From positions 1 through 17,071 of the forward strand of contig RBNI01002947.1 of NCBI GenBank assembly GCA_003990745.1: a stretch of DNA of 17,071 nt, given 5' to 3'. The notes below the pieces were generated by a model. The model had not been told where the DNA came from. It searched no databases and saw nothing but the letters and a program-made list of their open reading frames with translations. How positions within the stretch are numbered: the first letter of the stretch is position 1; each line of letters begins with the position of its first letter. Source of the stretch: Jimgerdemannia flammicorona. Lineage: Eukaryota; Mucoromycota; Endogonomycetes; Endogonales; Endogonaceae. This document shows, one piece after another, positions 1 through 8,700 of this stretch. The position numbers and the translations under genes were made by a program.

Positions 1-540
1 ATACAAGAATACTAGAAGAAGTACTACAACCATAAGACTGACTCTGAACTGCTATAACTAGTTTGGTATACTGTACTATTACAAAAGAAAACTGAAAGTA
101 CCAAACTCAAATTGAGACAAGAAGAACTCTATCTCATCTACCAAAAGGTTCATGAACTATACTTATCAACTCAAGACCAAGATACACCCTGACTATATAA
201 GACCTCATTACTTAGTAGAAGCAAAACACATTTGAACAACTCTGTTCACTCTATCTGTATCACCTCTATTAGAGAGTGACAGATGCTTCATCTAAACTCA
301 AGAAAGCCAACATTGTTGAAACCAATCTCAAGCCATCCATATGACAGATATTACTACTAGAAATTGCCTCGGATTATAGAAAATATCATTTCCAAGAGGT
401 TTGAACCCCTAGCTATGACATTGGGAGCCCTCACCCTAGATGAGAATGGCCAGTCCTTGCAAATACACCAGCAGACTAAAAAAAAAGAGAACCAAGACCT
501 GTTATCCTTATACAACCACCACCACCAAGGACAGCCTTAA
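1..540 (+). pseudogene. Unidentified decayed coding-like tract
   Basis: Reading frame 1 is coding-like through this stretch but is interrupted by TAG at 13-15, TAA at 55-57, TGA at 190-192, TGA at 277-279, TAG at 358-360 and TAA at 538-540. Between stops it gives charged, Lys/Gln/Glu-rich peptides, for example around KLRQEELYLIYQKV (about 115-156) and, from the ATG at 415, a 41-codon stretch ending in HHHQGQP. Part of it (roughly 303-400) also reads sensibly in another frame, so indels are likely. I do not recognise the family. Its place just before an LTR-like block would suit the internal region of an LTR retroelement, but no protease, reverse transcriptase or integrase motif is visible. 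This is inference; it could be non-coding AT-rich sequence. Confidence 0.2.
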
Positions 541-715
541 TCTTGCAAGAGATAGAAGTGACAATACCTTGAAACAAATGATGTCAGAAGTCAGAAAACT
601 GCTCAGACTTTGCCAGCAATGATGTCATCAATAGTGATATCATCAAAAACTATCCAGACAGTGCCTAAACTTATAAATAGTTTAGCAGTCATAGTATAGT
701 TAAATTAGTCTTATA

Positions 716-1067
716 TGACATGACTGTGAACTGACTCAGCAGTCAGATAATCTCTTGACATATCAGATCACCCTTGTACTATATAACTGTATTCTGACTC
801 AGCAAGGTACTTAGTGCTACATCCATATCTAGCATAGTCCAGATAGCCCCTCACTAGTATAAATACCCCCTCCCCCAGACCTCAGAATCTCAGACTTGAA
901 CAGACTCAAACATACAAGAACATTCCTGAATACTTCTCCACAATATCCCTTCACACAACTACTCCTAGTATAGCAATATCATGAATAGTAAATAAACCTA
1001 TTTAATAACCCACAAACTACTCTTAAGTAAATCTGCTCCCTATTAGGTCCTACTCCTAACCCCATCA
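716..1067 (+). mobile_element. LTR-like block (probable solo or remnant LTR)
   Basis: The block runs from TGACATGACTG to ...CCCCATCA, so it has TG...CA ends, although the exact boundaries are guesses. Inside it are, in the expected order, a TATA box (TATAAATA, 858-865), a pyrimidine/C-rich stretch just downstream, and AATAAA at 991-996 about 75 nt before the proposed end. That is the U3-R-U5 order of an LTR. It holds no ORF. No second copy is present in the window, and the sequence after it (from 1068) does not show a clear tRNA-type primer-binding site, so a solo LTR or a fragment is most likely. A promoter-containing fragment of another repeat is the alternative. Confidence 0.4.
732..801 (+). 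promoter_or_regulatory. Two TGACTCA (bZIP/Gcn4-type) motifs in the putative U3
   Basis: Exact TGACTCA heptamers occur at 732-738 and 795-801, each within CTGACTCAGCA, so an 11-bp stretch is repeated 63 bp apart upstream of the TATA box at 858. TGACTCA is the consensus for Gcn4/CpcA-type bZIP factors in fungi. That they act here is inference from position only. Confidence 0.35.
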
Positions 1068-1421
1068 CGAAATTTCCTAATTGGGTATTGTCTGCAGCGA
1101 TACGCCAATTCAACTAAGCTGGTCTTAGTTTCTTGAACTTTCTGAAATACAGAAAATCCTGAACATCCAGAACTAGTCTGGAAAAGAACTTTGATTGAGA
1201 CATCAATCTGATCTTGAAATCAATAAGCATAGAGGATATACTCCATATGAAATTGATCTTGACCATAAGAAAACAGTCTTCCAGAATATCCAGAACTTTC
1301 AGAAAATCCTTTCAGAACTACGTAATGGGTACCCTAAAAAGCAACCCTCTTACAATTGGTAAGATTGAGCTGATAGTTTTTAACTACTATTTATCTTAGG
1401 GGTGTATGGCCATAGGTATGA
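1068..1421. other. No gene recognised (possibly hAT interior)
   Basis: The segment separates the LTR-like block from the hAT C-terminus. A short frame (1214-1399) is open but resembles nothing I know and begins at a non-ATG codon. It could be the eroded interior of the hAT transposase whose end lies just downstream, but no DDE-region motif could be read. Confidence 0.25.
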
Positions 1422-1586
1422 CAGATGAACTTTTTCAATCTAAGTAATATAGTACAGGCCTATCTGGCAATTTCTACCATCAGTGCTCTGATCAAGAGAG
1501 TGTTTTCTGATAAGAAGGATCTTATTTCTCTCAAGAGATATATACTTAATACTAAGGCAATCTAGACTTATATATACTTGAAGTCT
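1422..1586 (+). pseudogene. hAT transposase remnant, C-terminal dimerisation segment
   Basis: The frame starting after a TGA at 1419-1421 reads about 47 codons to a TAG at 1563-1565, then a few more to TAG at 1584-1586. Its core reads YLAISTISALIKRVFSDKKD, followed by LISLKR. This matches the hallmark of the hAT-family C-terminal dimerisation domain (Dimer_Tnp_hAT), typically YLAIPATSAPSERVFS...G..LI...R. The family domain is well known; the match is by eye but covers the most conserved residues (YLAI, S-A, RVFS, LIS..R). Only this end is recognisable. The full protein is usually 500-800 residues, so this is a fragment of a dead class II element. The internal TAG would be a CAG-to-TAG change. 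No terminal inverted repeat or 8-bp target duplication could be assigned. Confidence 0.7.
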
Positions 1587-1677
1587 TAGTAAGATATAGA
1601 TTACTAATTCATATAATTAATATAAAATAAATTATTTTTAGCAGAGTTTCTTTAGGAAAATATAGATTTGGCAAATT

Positions 1678-2397
1678 GAGGAGTGTAGAATTTGCAGCCC
1701 TCTGCCTACTATAAGGAGCAATCTCAAGCAGTCAGAAAGTAAAAAAAAAAAGAATTAATAGAGAGAGTATATGAATTTATAGTGTTCTATCTACTATAAG
1801 ATACAACTCTAAGCAACTAAAAGATAAAAGATAAAAAGGAAAATTGACAGAGAGAGTAGGTAGAATTTACCTGTTATATAATATAACTTCAAGTAACTAG
1901 AAGATAAAAAGGAAAATTGACAGAGAGAGTATAGAGATTTTATAGCTCTCTATCTACTATGAGGAGTAATCTCAAGTAGCTAAAAGATAAAAGGTAAAAA
2001 GAAAAATCAGAAGAGAGTATACAGAATTTGTAGCTCTCTACTTACTATAAGGAGTAACTTTAAGTAGCTAGAAGGTAAAAAGAAAAATCAGTAGAGAGAG
2101 TATGCAGAATTTGTAGTTCTCTATCTACTATAAGAAGTAACTCCAAGTAGTTAGAAGATAAAAGATAAAAAGAAAAATCAGCAGAGAGAGTATGCAGAAT
2201 TTACAGTCCTCTATCTACTATAAGGAGTAATTCTAAGTAATCAAAAGATAAAAGGTTAAAAGAAAAATTAGCAGTAAGAGTATATAGAATTTATAGTCCT
2301 CTATCTACTATGAGAAACAACCTCAAGCAGCTGAAAGATAAAAAGAAAAATTGGCAGTCCTATCATCTACTGTAAGAAGTAGCTTTAAGTAGTTAGA
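1678..2397. repeat. Degenerate minisatellite, about 9 units of 73-90 bp
   Basis: Unit starts, marked by GAGAGAGTAT or close variants, fall at about 1678, 1761, 1850, 1923, 2012, 2094, 2184, 2274 and 2357 (last unit partial). Each unit continues with ...GAATTTGTAG, then CTCTATCTACTATAAGGAG, a TAAGTAG-like stretch, and a purine tract of GATAAAAG copies ending in AAAAATCAGCA. Units of 88-90 bp and of 73-83 bp differ mainly in the number of internal AAGATAAAA copies. Unit identity is perhaps 75-85 percent by eye. No open frame runs through. The array lies immediately downstream of the hAT remnant, so it may be subterminal repeats of that element or an independent satellite. Confidence 0.85.
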
Positions 2398-2422
2398 ATC
2401 TGATATAATTTTAGATTTTATA

Positions 2423-2880
2423 GGTATTCTAGCTCTGTACAAAAGTACCATACTAGCAACACTCTATAGCAGAGTCAAGAGGCTAGTAGGGCCCAGCAAA
2501 AAGGCTAAACTAATACTAAAAAAATATGTCCAAACTACAAAACTGTACCACTTACTAGTTCCAGATCATAATAAATCTATTATCTATGATAAGTATAATA
2601 ATAGTTATATCTGAGCTCTCTTCAAAAATAATAGTACTATAGAGATTATATAGCTAGAATAAGACTACTATATTAACTACAAATAGGACCCTGAAACCAT
2701 AGATAAGATCATATTAGATATCTTTACTACTCTCTCAAATAGGGTCCTTCTATTTAGAATATAGAATATTACTAGAGTAATATTATTGTCTATATATATA
2801 GATAGAGAAATATTATATCTAATATACTCTAATATAATACAAGTATATAGTTGTATGAATACTTAGCTCAGAATCTTATA
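2423..2880 (+). pseudogene. Unidentified decayed coding-like tract
   Basis: From GGT at 2423 one frame stays open for about 64 codons, through a Lys-rich segment (RLVGPSKKAKLILKKY) and then LYHLLVPDHNKS, before stops appear. It continues in the same frame, broken by several TAG/TAA/TGA, to about 2880. Another short peptide-like frame follows near 2890 (IGGDLFFVKSQKPWLRYLSK). I recognise no family. The persistence of one frame across several hundred bases of AT-rich sequence is the only reason to suspect former coding. It may belong to the same dead hAT or LTR element upstream. Confidence 0.2.
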
Positions 2881-4737
2881 CTACTAGATAGTATTGGAGG
2901 AGACTTGTTCTTTGTTAAGTCTCAAAAGCCCTGGCTTAGATATCTATCAAAACAGATCAGCATCTGATCAATTTTTCTATTTCATAAGTAACCCTCTCTC
3001 TGTTATATAAATAGTCTAGTACTTATCTTATATGGTATACTGAATTGTACTAAGAATATATATATGGCTATACTGAGAGCACTACTAAGCTAGTCTGCTA
3101 TTTATATTAGTAATCTACTCAAAGATCACTAGATCATAGCTACTATTATTATATAAACTATATCATGCTCACATATAACTTACTCTTCAACTTTACTTTT
3201 GAAATTCTGATAGAAGTATAATATTCTCTACATCTCTGATTATTTTTAATAGAATTAGTTAATTTCTTCAAAAAGATCATTAAGTATAAGAAATTTAGAA
3301 AAATAAGAAAACCCACCCTTTGTCAATATTGCTATATATGTATTCAATTCTTATCTAAATACCTTCTTTTTACTTATTATACTCCCTTTTCTCTACTATC
3401 TAATATTTGATATAATTCTCACAAATCTCATTAATATAGTGATAAAGTTCTTCACCCTAAAGACTTCTCACTACTATTATAATCACTTCTCTGTATTTAT
3501 TAATAATAATATAGTTCTCTTTATCATTGAAGACTCCTGCTGATAGTAGATTTCTTAGTCAAGAATAATTGGTTTCAATTTAAATATTGATCCCTAAGTC
3601 TTAATAATCAAGCTGGTGTTACTCATACTAAATAACTTACTTTAAATTATCAAAAGCTAGATATAATTAAACTTGGATTACTTTGAAATTTTCCTATAGT
3701 AGAACTAAGTCTTAATTTAGATAGATTGTGGTTTAAGTTATGAGTCATATATAAGTTTGGATAAAATATTTTTTAAAAAAAAATTAAGTTATATATAGTT
3801 GAGTTATATAAGAATACTTATGAAGACTTACTTCTGTTTCTTTTAAGACCTCTACTACATAATATACTAACTTAATAGCTTAGTCATCAAAGATATACTT
3901 TGAATTATTCTTTAGTCTTTCTTCATCTTAACCAGATATTGTAAATGAAGTTAGCAGATCTCATTATAGAGTTGTGGACCCTAAGAAAAAAAAAAAAGAA
4001 AAAAAAAATCTGCTTAAAGTGAAATCAGTTATTCTATAATTAAAATACAATTATAATCTATATCTACTATTGGCTGCTTTATAAAGACTACTATATATAT
4101 AGCTATAAAATTAATAAATTCTAAGATCTAAAGAGTCTCTATAATTTTTTACCAGAACTTTTCCCCCCTACTATCATTATTATCACTATCATTACTATCA
4201 TCACCATTATTACTATCTTTGATGAGTAGCTTGTATACTATCTATATGAGAAAGAATTTAATATTGTCAGCTAAAAGTTCTTTTCTACTCTCTTTTGATA
4301 ATTATTAAGTAGAATAAGATAGAATAGAATACAATATATAAGAGAATTAAGTACTGCTATTTATTTGTTTATGAACTTATCAATAGGTAAGATAATAAAA
4401 TAAAATAATTAATATAAGTAAATTAATTAATTTATTCAACTTATCTGAATTAATTAATTATTCTTCTAATTGATTAAATAGATAAAATGAGCATTATAGC
4501 ATTAAATAGATAATGTAATAAGATAAGACAAGACAAGGTTATATTAAATTGAAAAGAGATAGAAGGTGCTAGATTAAGTAGTAAGAGAGTACTAAAATGA
4601 GTAGTGACTCCTCCTCTCCAAAAAGGAATATTGGAAAGATAGGAAGACAGAGTAAGATTTCAGACTGTATAATGAGAAAAATTCTAAATACTCTAAATTT
4701 TATTTTTATTTTTATTTTTTTCTTCTCTACTGACTGA
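2881..4737. other. AT-rich region without a recognisable gene
   Basis: All frames on both strands are densely stopped apart from frames under about 60 codons. It holds an A-tract interrupted by one G (3986-4008), a trinucleotide-like repeat (4170-4218), and TTAATTAA-type A/T runs at about 4400-4480. Two short overlapping minus-strand frames (4569-4811 and 4727-4963) encode only low-complexity Ile/Leu/Asn or poly-Lys sequence from A/T-rich repeats and are not credible genes. Confidence 0.5.
4170..4218. repeat. Imperfect ATC/ATT trinucleotide microsatellite
   Basis: A run of ACTATCATTATTATC-like triplets (ATC, ATT, ACT, one ACC) spans about 49 bp just after a CCCCCC tract. It is a simple repeat with no coding context. 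Confidence 0.6.
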
Positions 4738-4747
4738 AATGAGCAGT

Positions 4748-4881
4748 AAGATATATTGGAATAAGTGATAAGTTGAGATATATTAGATTGAGGTATATTG
4801 AATTGAGGCATATTAGATTGAGTAATAAGTTAAGATATATTAGATTAAGTAATGATTGGATTGAGTGATAAGTTGAGATAC

Positions 4882-4884
<3 letters not shown>
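4748..4884. repeat. Degenerate short tandem array (15-bp core) flanking the LINE tail
   Basis: Copies of a 15-bp core AGATATATTAGATTG (variants AGGTATATTGAATTG and AGGCATATTAGATTG) alternate with AGTAATAAGTTG or AGTGATAAGTTG segments, ending in GTTGAGATACATA directly against the T-tract. It is outside the LINE (beyond its poly(A) tail), so it represents target DNA into which the LINE inserted. Confidence 0.7.
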
Positions 4885-4916
<32 letters not shown>

Positions 4917-4930
4917 TTTTTTTTTTTTTT
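4885..4930 (-). other. Poly(A) tail of the LINE (poly(T) on plus strand)
   Basis: Forty-six T residues with one G at 4916, directly joined to the 3' UTR of the minus-strand LINE. It is the genomic copy of the retrotransposed transcript tail and fixes the element's orientation. Confidence 0.85.
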
Positions 4931-5080
4931 AAAGTCACTTAGACTCTGCCATTTATTACCCATCTATTAATAAGTTTACAGGATGCCCTCCCACTACCTG
5001 ATCTCCATAGGGGTGTTATTTCTCCCACTTATATGAATAAAGACCACTTTCTCACCCTCAACTCTAACTCTCCCCCCACT

Positions 5081-8000
5081 CTACCTATAGACTTTTTCTA
5101 CCAAACAACACCTTTGACCCCCCTGCAACCCCCAACCAAGCCACCAGCCTGTCAAGGTGTCTTCCATAAGACTATGCCACCTCAGCAGCTTGACCTCTGA
5201 GCCAAGTCTCCTTCCATCCTCAAAAACAAATAACCAGTGACTGGCCAGCCCCATCCAAATGACCAAAGCCCAGCCTAATGTCAACTATTCCTTCCCCACT
5301 CCCCCCTCCAATCTATCTCTTAAATCCTCCCATCACCCCTGCATGCTAGCTCCCCTACACACTATCCCCAAATGGTCCCCAATGTTCTGCCAGAAGGGAC
5401 TAAGTACCTCACACTCTCCTAGCCAATATTCAGACATCTATATATATCCCTCTTCCTGCCCTACATTAAAACACTCTTCACAGTCAAAGCAACCTCCCTT
5501 GATAAGGTGACCTGAGCAGAAGTTGAGCATGACATTCTGCCTCAGTACATGCCACCAGATCACTCAGTACTTTGGTGGCAGCCATCTCCTCATCTTGGCA
5601 CTTCAGGTCCAAATGCTATATCAGTCCCACTCCTTGATGATTCCTACTCCTTGCCAACTGCTAGGCCACAGGTCTTGGCCTGGTCTCCATTGGCATTCAA
5701 TCCCATCACCAATGTCAAACTCAATTAAGGGAATACCACCCAGTAATACTTGGTCCCATCTCCACATCGCTGGGTTCCAAGCTACCTCTCCTTTATTTTC
5801 CTATCACTTAATTCCAATGCAGCGCACCCCTTCTGCCACTCCCTACTAGAAGCCTTTATATTACAATTGTTCAGTGTTCTGAAGGCCCACAAGTACTAGG
5901 AGATCACCTGTTGAACCTCTTGGAGAGAACCTCATCTCCCAGACTTTCTGCAGTAGGGAGACCCAACCACCCCCTCTCAACTCCACTGCTCTCTTCAGCC
6001 ACCATGCTCTCAAGCAATACAGTCTCTTAGAAAAGTCCACCAGCCCAAGTCCCCCACTCGCCACTGATAAGAACATGATCTCCCAGCTGATCTGACTCTG
6101 CCTCCCAGCCCAGATCCACCCCTTGGCTAGCTTCATCAATTACTTCACCACCCAAGCTAGGAAGTCCAGATAATATGCCAGATACCACAACTTTGGCAGC
6201 CAATAGATGTTCAGAATCGAAATGCATCCTGCCAGAGACAATTGGCAGCCCCCCCAACTCTACAGGGCCTCCTCTCAGATGCCAACCCGCTGCTCTCACC
6301 AAAGTCTGGGCAGAACCAACCCATATACTGACAGATAAATACCCAAGTACCATACTGCCTCACCAGTAGGGACAATGGTACCAATAATCTCCCCTCCCAC
6401 CAGACCATTGCCTAATACCATTGTTTTGCACTTATGCTAATTAAGCCTAGCCCTGGAGTTTACCTCATACTACTCCACTATCTCCTTGAGCTTTTCTACA
6501 TCTGCAATTGATCCCAGGCCAACCACTATATCATCTGCAAATGCCCCTACTTTCCACCCAATGCCAAAAATAGAGAGCCCCACTATCTTCTGCCTGATTC
6601 TGTCCATGAGGGGCTCTAGAGAAAGAGCATACAAAATGGGGGACAGTGGGTCCCTCTGGGGCACCCCCCTACCCAGGGGAAATGTTACTCCTCTGTGTCT
6701 ATTATACATGAGTGCAGCCCTACTTCCTTCCAGTAGGCTGACCATGGCTCTCCTGAACCAGTGTGGGACCCCAATCCTATCCAATACTTTCACCAGCCAG
6801 ACCCGCTGTACTTGGTCATAAGCCTTCTCCTGGTCCAGAAAGACCAGATGCCTATCCAGTCCACTGGCTCGCACCCCTTCAATAACTCCATGAACCCATG
6901 CTGTGCTATCCCTGATGAGCTGGCCTCCCACAAAGCCCCTCTGCTCCTCACTCAGGACTTGCTGGGCTATCTTTTGCAGCCTTGCAACCACCACCTTGGT
7001 AACCAACTTTCTGTCCATATCCAGTAGCATAATCGGCCTCCAGTTCTTCCAGTCCTCTTGCCTTCCTTTGTTCTTACATATAAAGCAATGTCACCAGCCC
7101 CAAATCCTGGTCTCCCACCTATCTCCCCATCTATAGAATCCAATCACACAGTGCTGTCATCTCTTTCAGTACTCCTGGGACTTCCACCATCTTTTTCCAG
7201 AAGTCCCAGGGCAGACCATCCTCCCCAGGTACCATATCCAAAGTTGTCATAGCAAGAACCTGACGAACCTCCTCCTCTTGCACCAGCAGTACTAAGTCAT
7301 CCAGCCCATCTGCTTGTGTAGGGTGTCAATCCTCCAATGCTCAGTCAATGTCCTCAGTATCTGCCCCACCCTCCTCCTCACTCTACAATCCACTCCAATG
7401 CTCCTTTAATGATCCAAGAATGTCTTGTACACCATGCACCAGTATACCATCAGTATTAAGCACCCCCTCCCACCTTTGTTGCACTCTTCTCACCTGAAGG
7501 GCTCTTGTGAGAAACTTTGAGGGCTGCTCTCCTTCCTCCAACCCCTGCCAATGAAGCTGCACTGCCAGATCCTGGACCCTTACCTCTTCCTCATTCCACA
7601 GTATCTGTTGTAGTTCAACCACCTCTATTCTTATCCTTATCAATCTCCAATCCTCCTCCCCCTCCAATGTTACCAATCTTACCCAGTCCTCCAAGAGTCT
7701 AGACAGTCTACTAGAAGCCCACTGCACCTGCCACCCACTGCACCTACCACCTCCTCTGTTTTCCAGCCTCCTTACCAGCCTCACTCCAGAAGGTCCTAGC
7801 CATCTTCTTCATCCTCATTTACTGAATACCAACTGGGGCACATTTCTGCCTCCAGCACTCTACTTGCAGTTGAATGTCCTCAGCCCACTCATCCCACTGA
7901 ATCCTATCATCTAGTAAGGAGGAATTGAGATGCCAATGTCCAGGCCCATCCCTGCTCCCCCCAAAATTTCCCTGCTCTAAAAGCCCCTAATAATCTGACC

Positions 8001-8670
8001 AAGGACACCATTCCACCTCCAGCAACTTCCAAACATCCAAGCCCCAGCAGCTGGCTGTCAGGATCCAATCAATCCTTGTCCCCAGGCCTCTAGCCCAGTG
8101 CATGTACACCCTCCTATCCCCCCAACATGCTCTACCTGCATCCACCAGAGCACTCAGTCTTTCCACTTCCTCCTATGCTACCAGTCCTCCACTCTGACCC
8201 TCAACTCCTCATTCTCCATCAGTTCTATCCCTCAATATGTCTCGGACCATATTGAAGTCCCCACCAAGCACATCCATTCCAACCTCTGTCAGAATTCTAC
8301 TCTCCTGTAGGCCCTTCACCCAATTCACATGCTCACCCCATACCACAGGGCAGTAATAGGAGCCCACCATGACTGGCTCCCAACCTGTGCATATTCACTC
8401 TCCCTAGACCAATCTATTTCCCCAGCTCCCTATATCCCTTATCTTCCCTCTGCCTTTCTGTACCAGAATCCCAACCTTGCCCTTCCAGACTGCCTCATCT
8501 CCCCACTCCTTCATCCATTCCAGTCTATCCAAGTCATCCTCACACCTGACATCCTGCAAGAGGAAGAGATCAGCCTCCAATCCCTTCAGCCAAGTAAAAA
8601 TGTTCTTACATTGATAAGTATCCCATAGCTCATTCACATTCAATGAAAAAATGTTGGTTGTACTATTCAT
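5081..8670 (-). pseudogene. LINE ORF2: APE-like endonuclease plus reverse transcriptase (broken)
   Basis: A genuine ATG at 8670-8668 starts an APE/EEP endonuclease domain (SLNVNEL, FLLQDVRCEDD). The same frame runs to 7822 and contains GGDFNMV (8265-8245), GTRIDWIL (about 8082) and PWSDY (7990 end), interrupted by TAG 8404-8406, TGA 8395-8397, TGA 8209-8211, TAG 8173-8175, TAG 7987-7989 and TAA 7819-7821. After a frameshift the linker (7784-7383) shows the typical LHWQGLEEGEQPSKF segment. A further shift leads to PGEDGLPWDFWKKM (about 7220) and, after another near 7077, the RT core. C-terminal pieces (6408-5861) include WYLGIY, ISWEIMF and GGLGLVDF, all usual after a LINE RT. A last open frame ends with TAG at 5081. 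About 3.6 kb equals roughly 1,190 codons, a normal ORF2 length. The normal product nicks target DNA and reverse-transcribes the element RNA; this copy cannot. No RNase H domain was recognised. Confidence 0.85.
6470..7077 (-). pseudogene. Reverse transcriptase core of LINE ORF2
   Basis: This is the longest intact part of ORF2: the frame is open from about 7077, with a 186-codon stretch from 7030 to the TAG at 6470-6472. Motifs in order are KNWRPIMLLDMDRKLVTKVV (the RPIxLL box), EEQRGFVGG, LVFLDQEKAYDQV (first catalytic Asp, residue 66 counted from 7030), RGVPQRDPLSP, and GAFADDIVV (catalytic Asp pair, residues 166-167, at about 6541-6530). The three catalytic aspartates are therefore present. 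The motif usually written RGxxQGDPLSP has Arg instead of Gly (QRDP), which would probably harm activity and fits a G-to-A change. The apparent start at 7030 is an internal Met within RPIMLL, not a real translation start. Upstream, GDIALY is one frame away, marking a frameshift near 7077. Confidence 0.9.
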
Positions 8671-8700
8671 AGTGAAAAATGATATGTTATCAAGTTTTCT

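Noticed and set aside
1068..1110. tRNA-type primer-binding site after the LTR-like block
   Set aside because: The sequence after 1067 did not match a familiar initiator-Met or other tRNA 3' end by eye, so the block is not claimed as a 5' LTR.
1678..2397. CRISPR array
   Set aside because: Units of 73-90 bp are repeated throughout with no unique spacers, and the context is a eukaryotic repeat region.
4569..4963. Minus-strand frames with poly-Lys and Ile/Leu/Asn repeats
   Set aside because: They translate the A/T array and the poly(A) tail; no protein-like content.
6027..6408. Overlapping minus-strand frames 6027-6353 and 6211-6408 as separate genes
   Set aside because: They are pieces of ORF2 after the RT, in frames split by indels, not independent proteins.
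5259..7702. Plus-strand frames opposite ORF2 (5259-5510, 5523-5849, 6175-6369, 6486-6821, 6761-7252, 7517-7702)
   Set aside because: All are antisense to recognised endonuclease/RT coding and have the same Pro/Ser/Leu bias.
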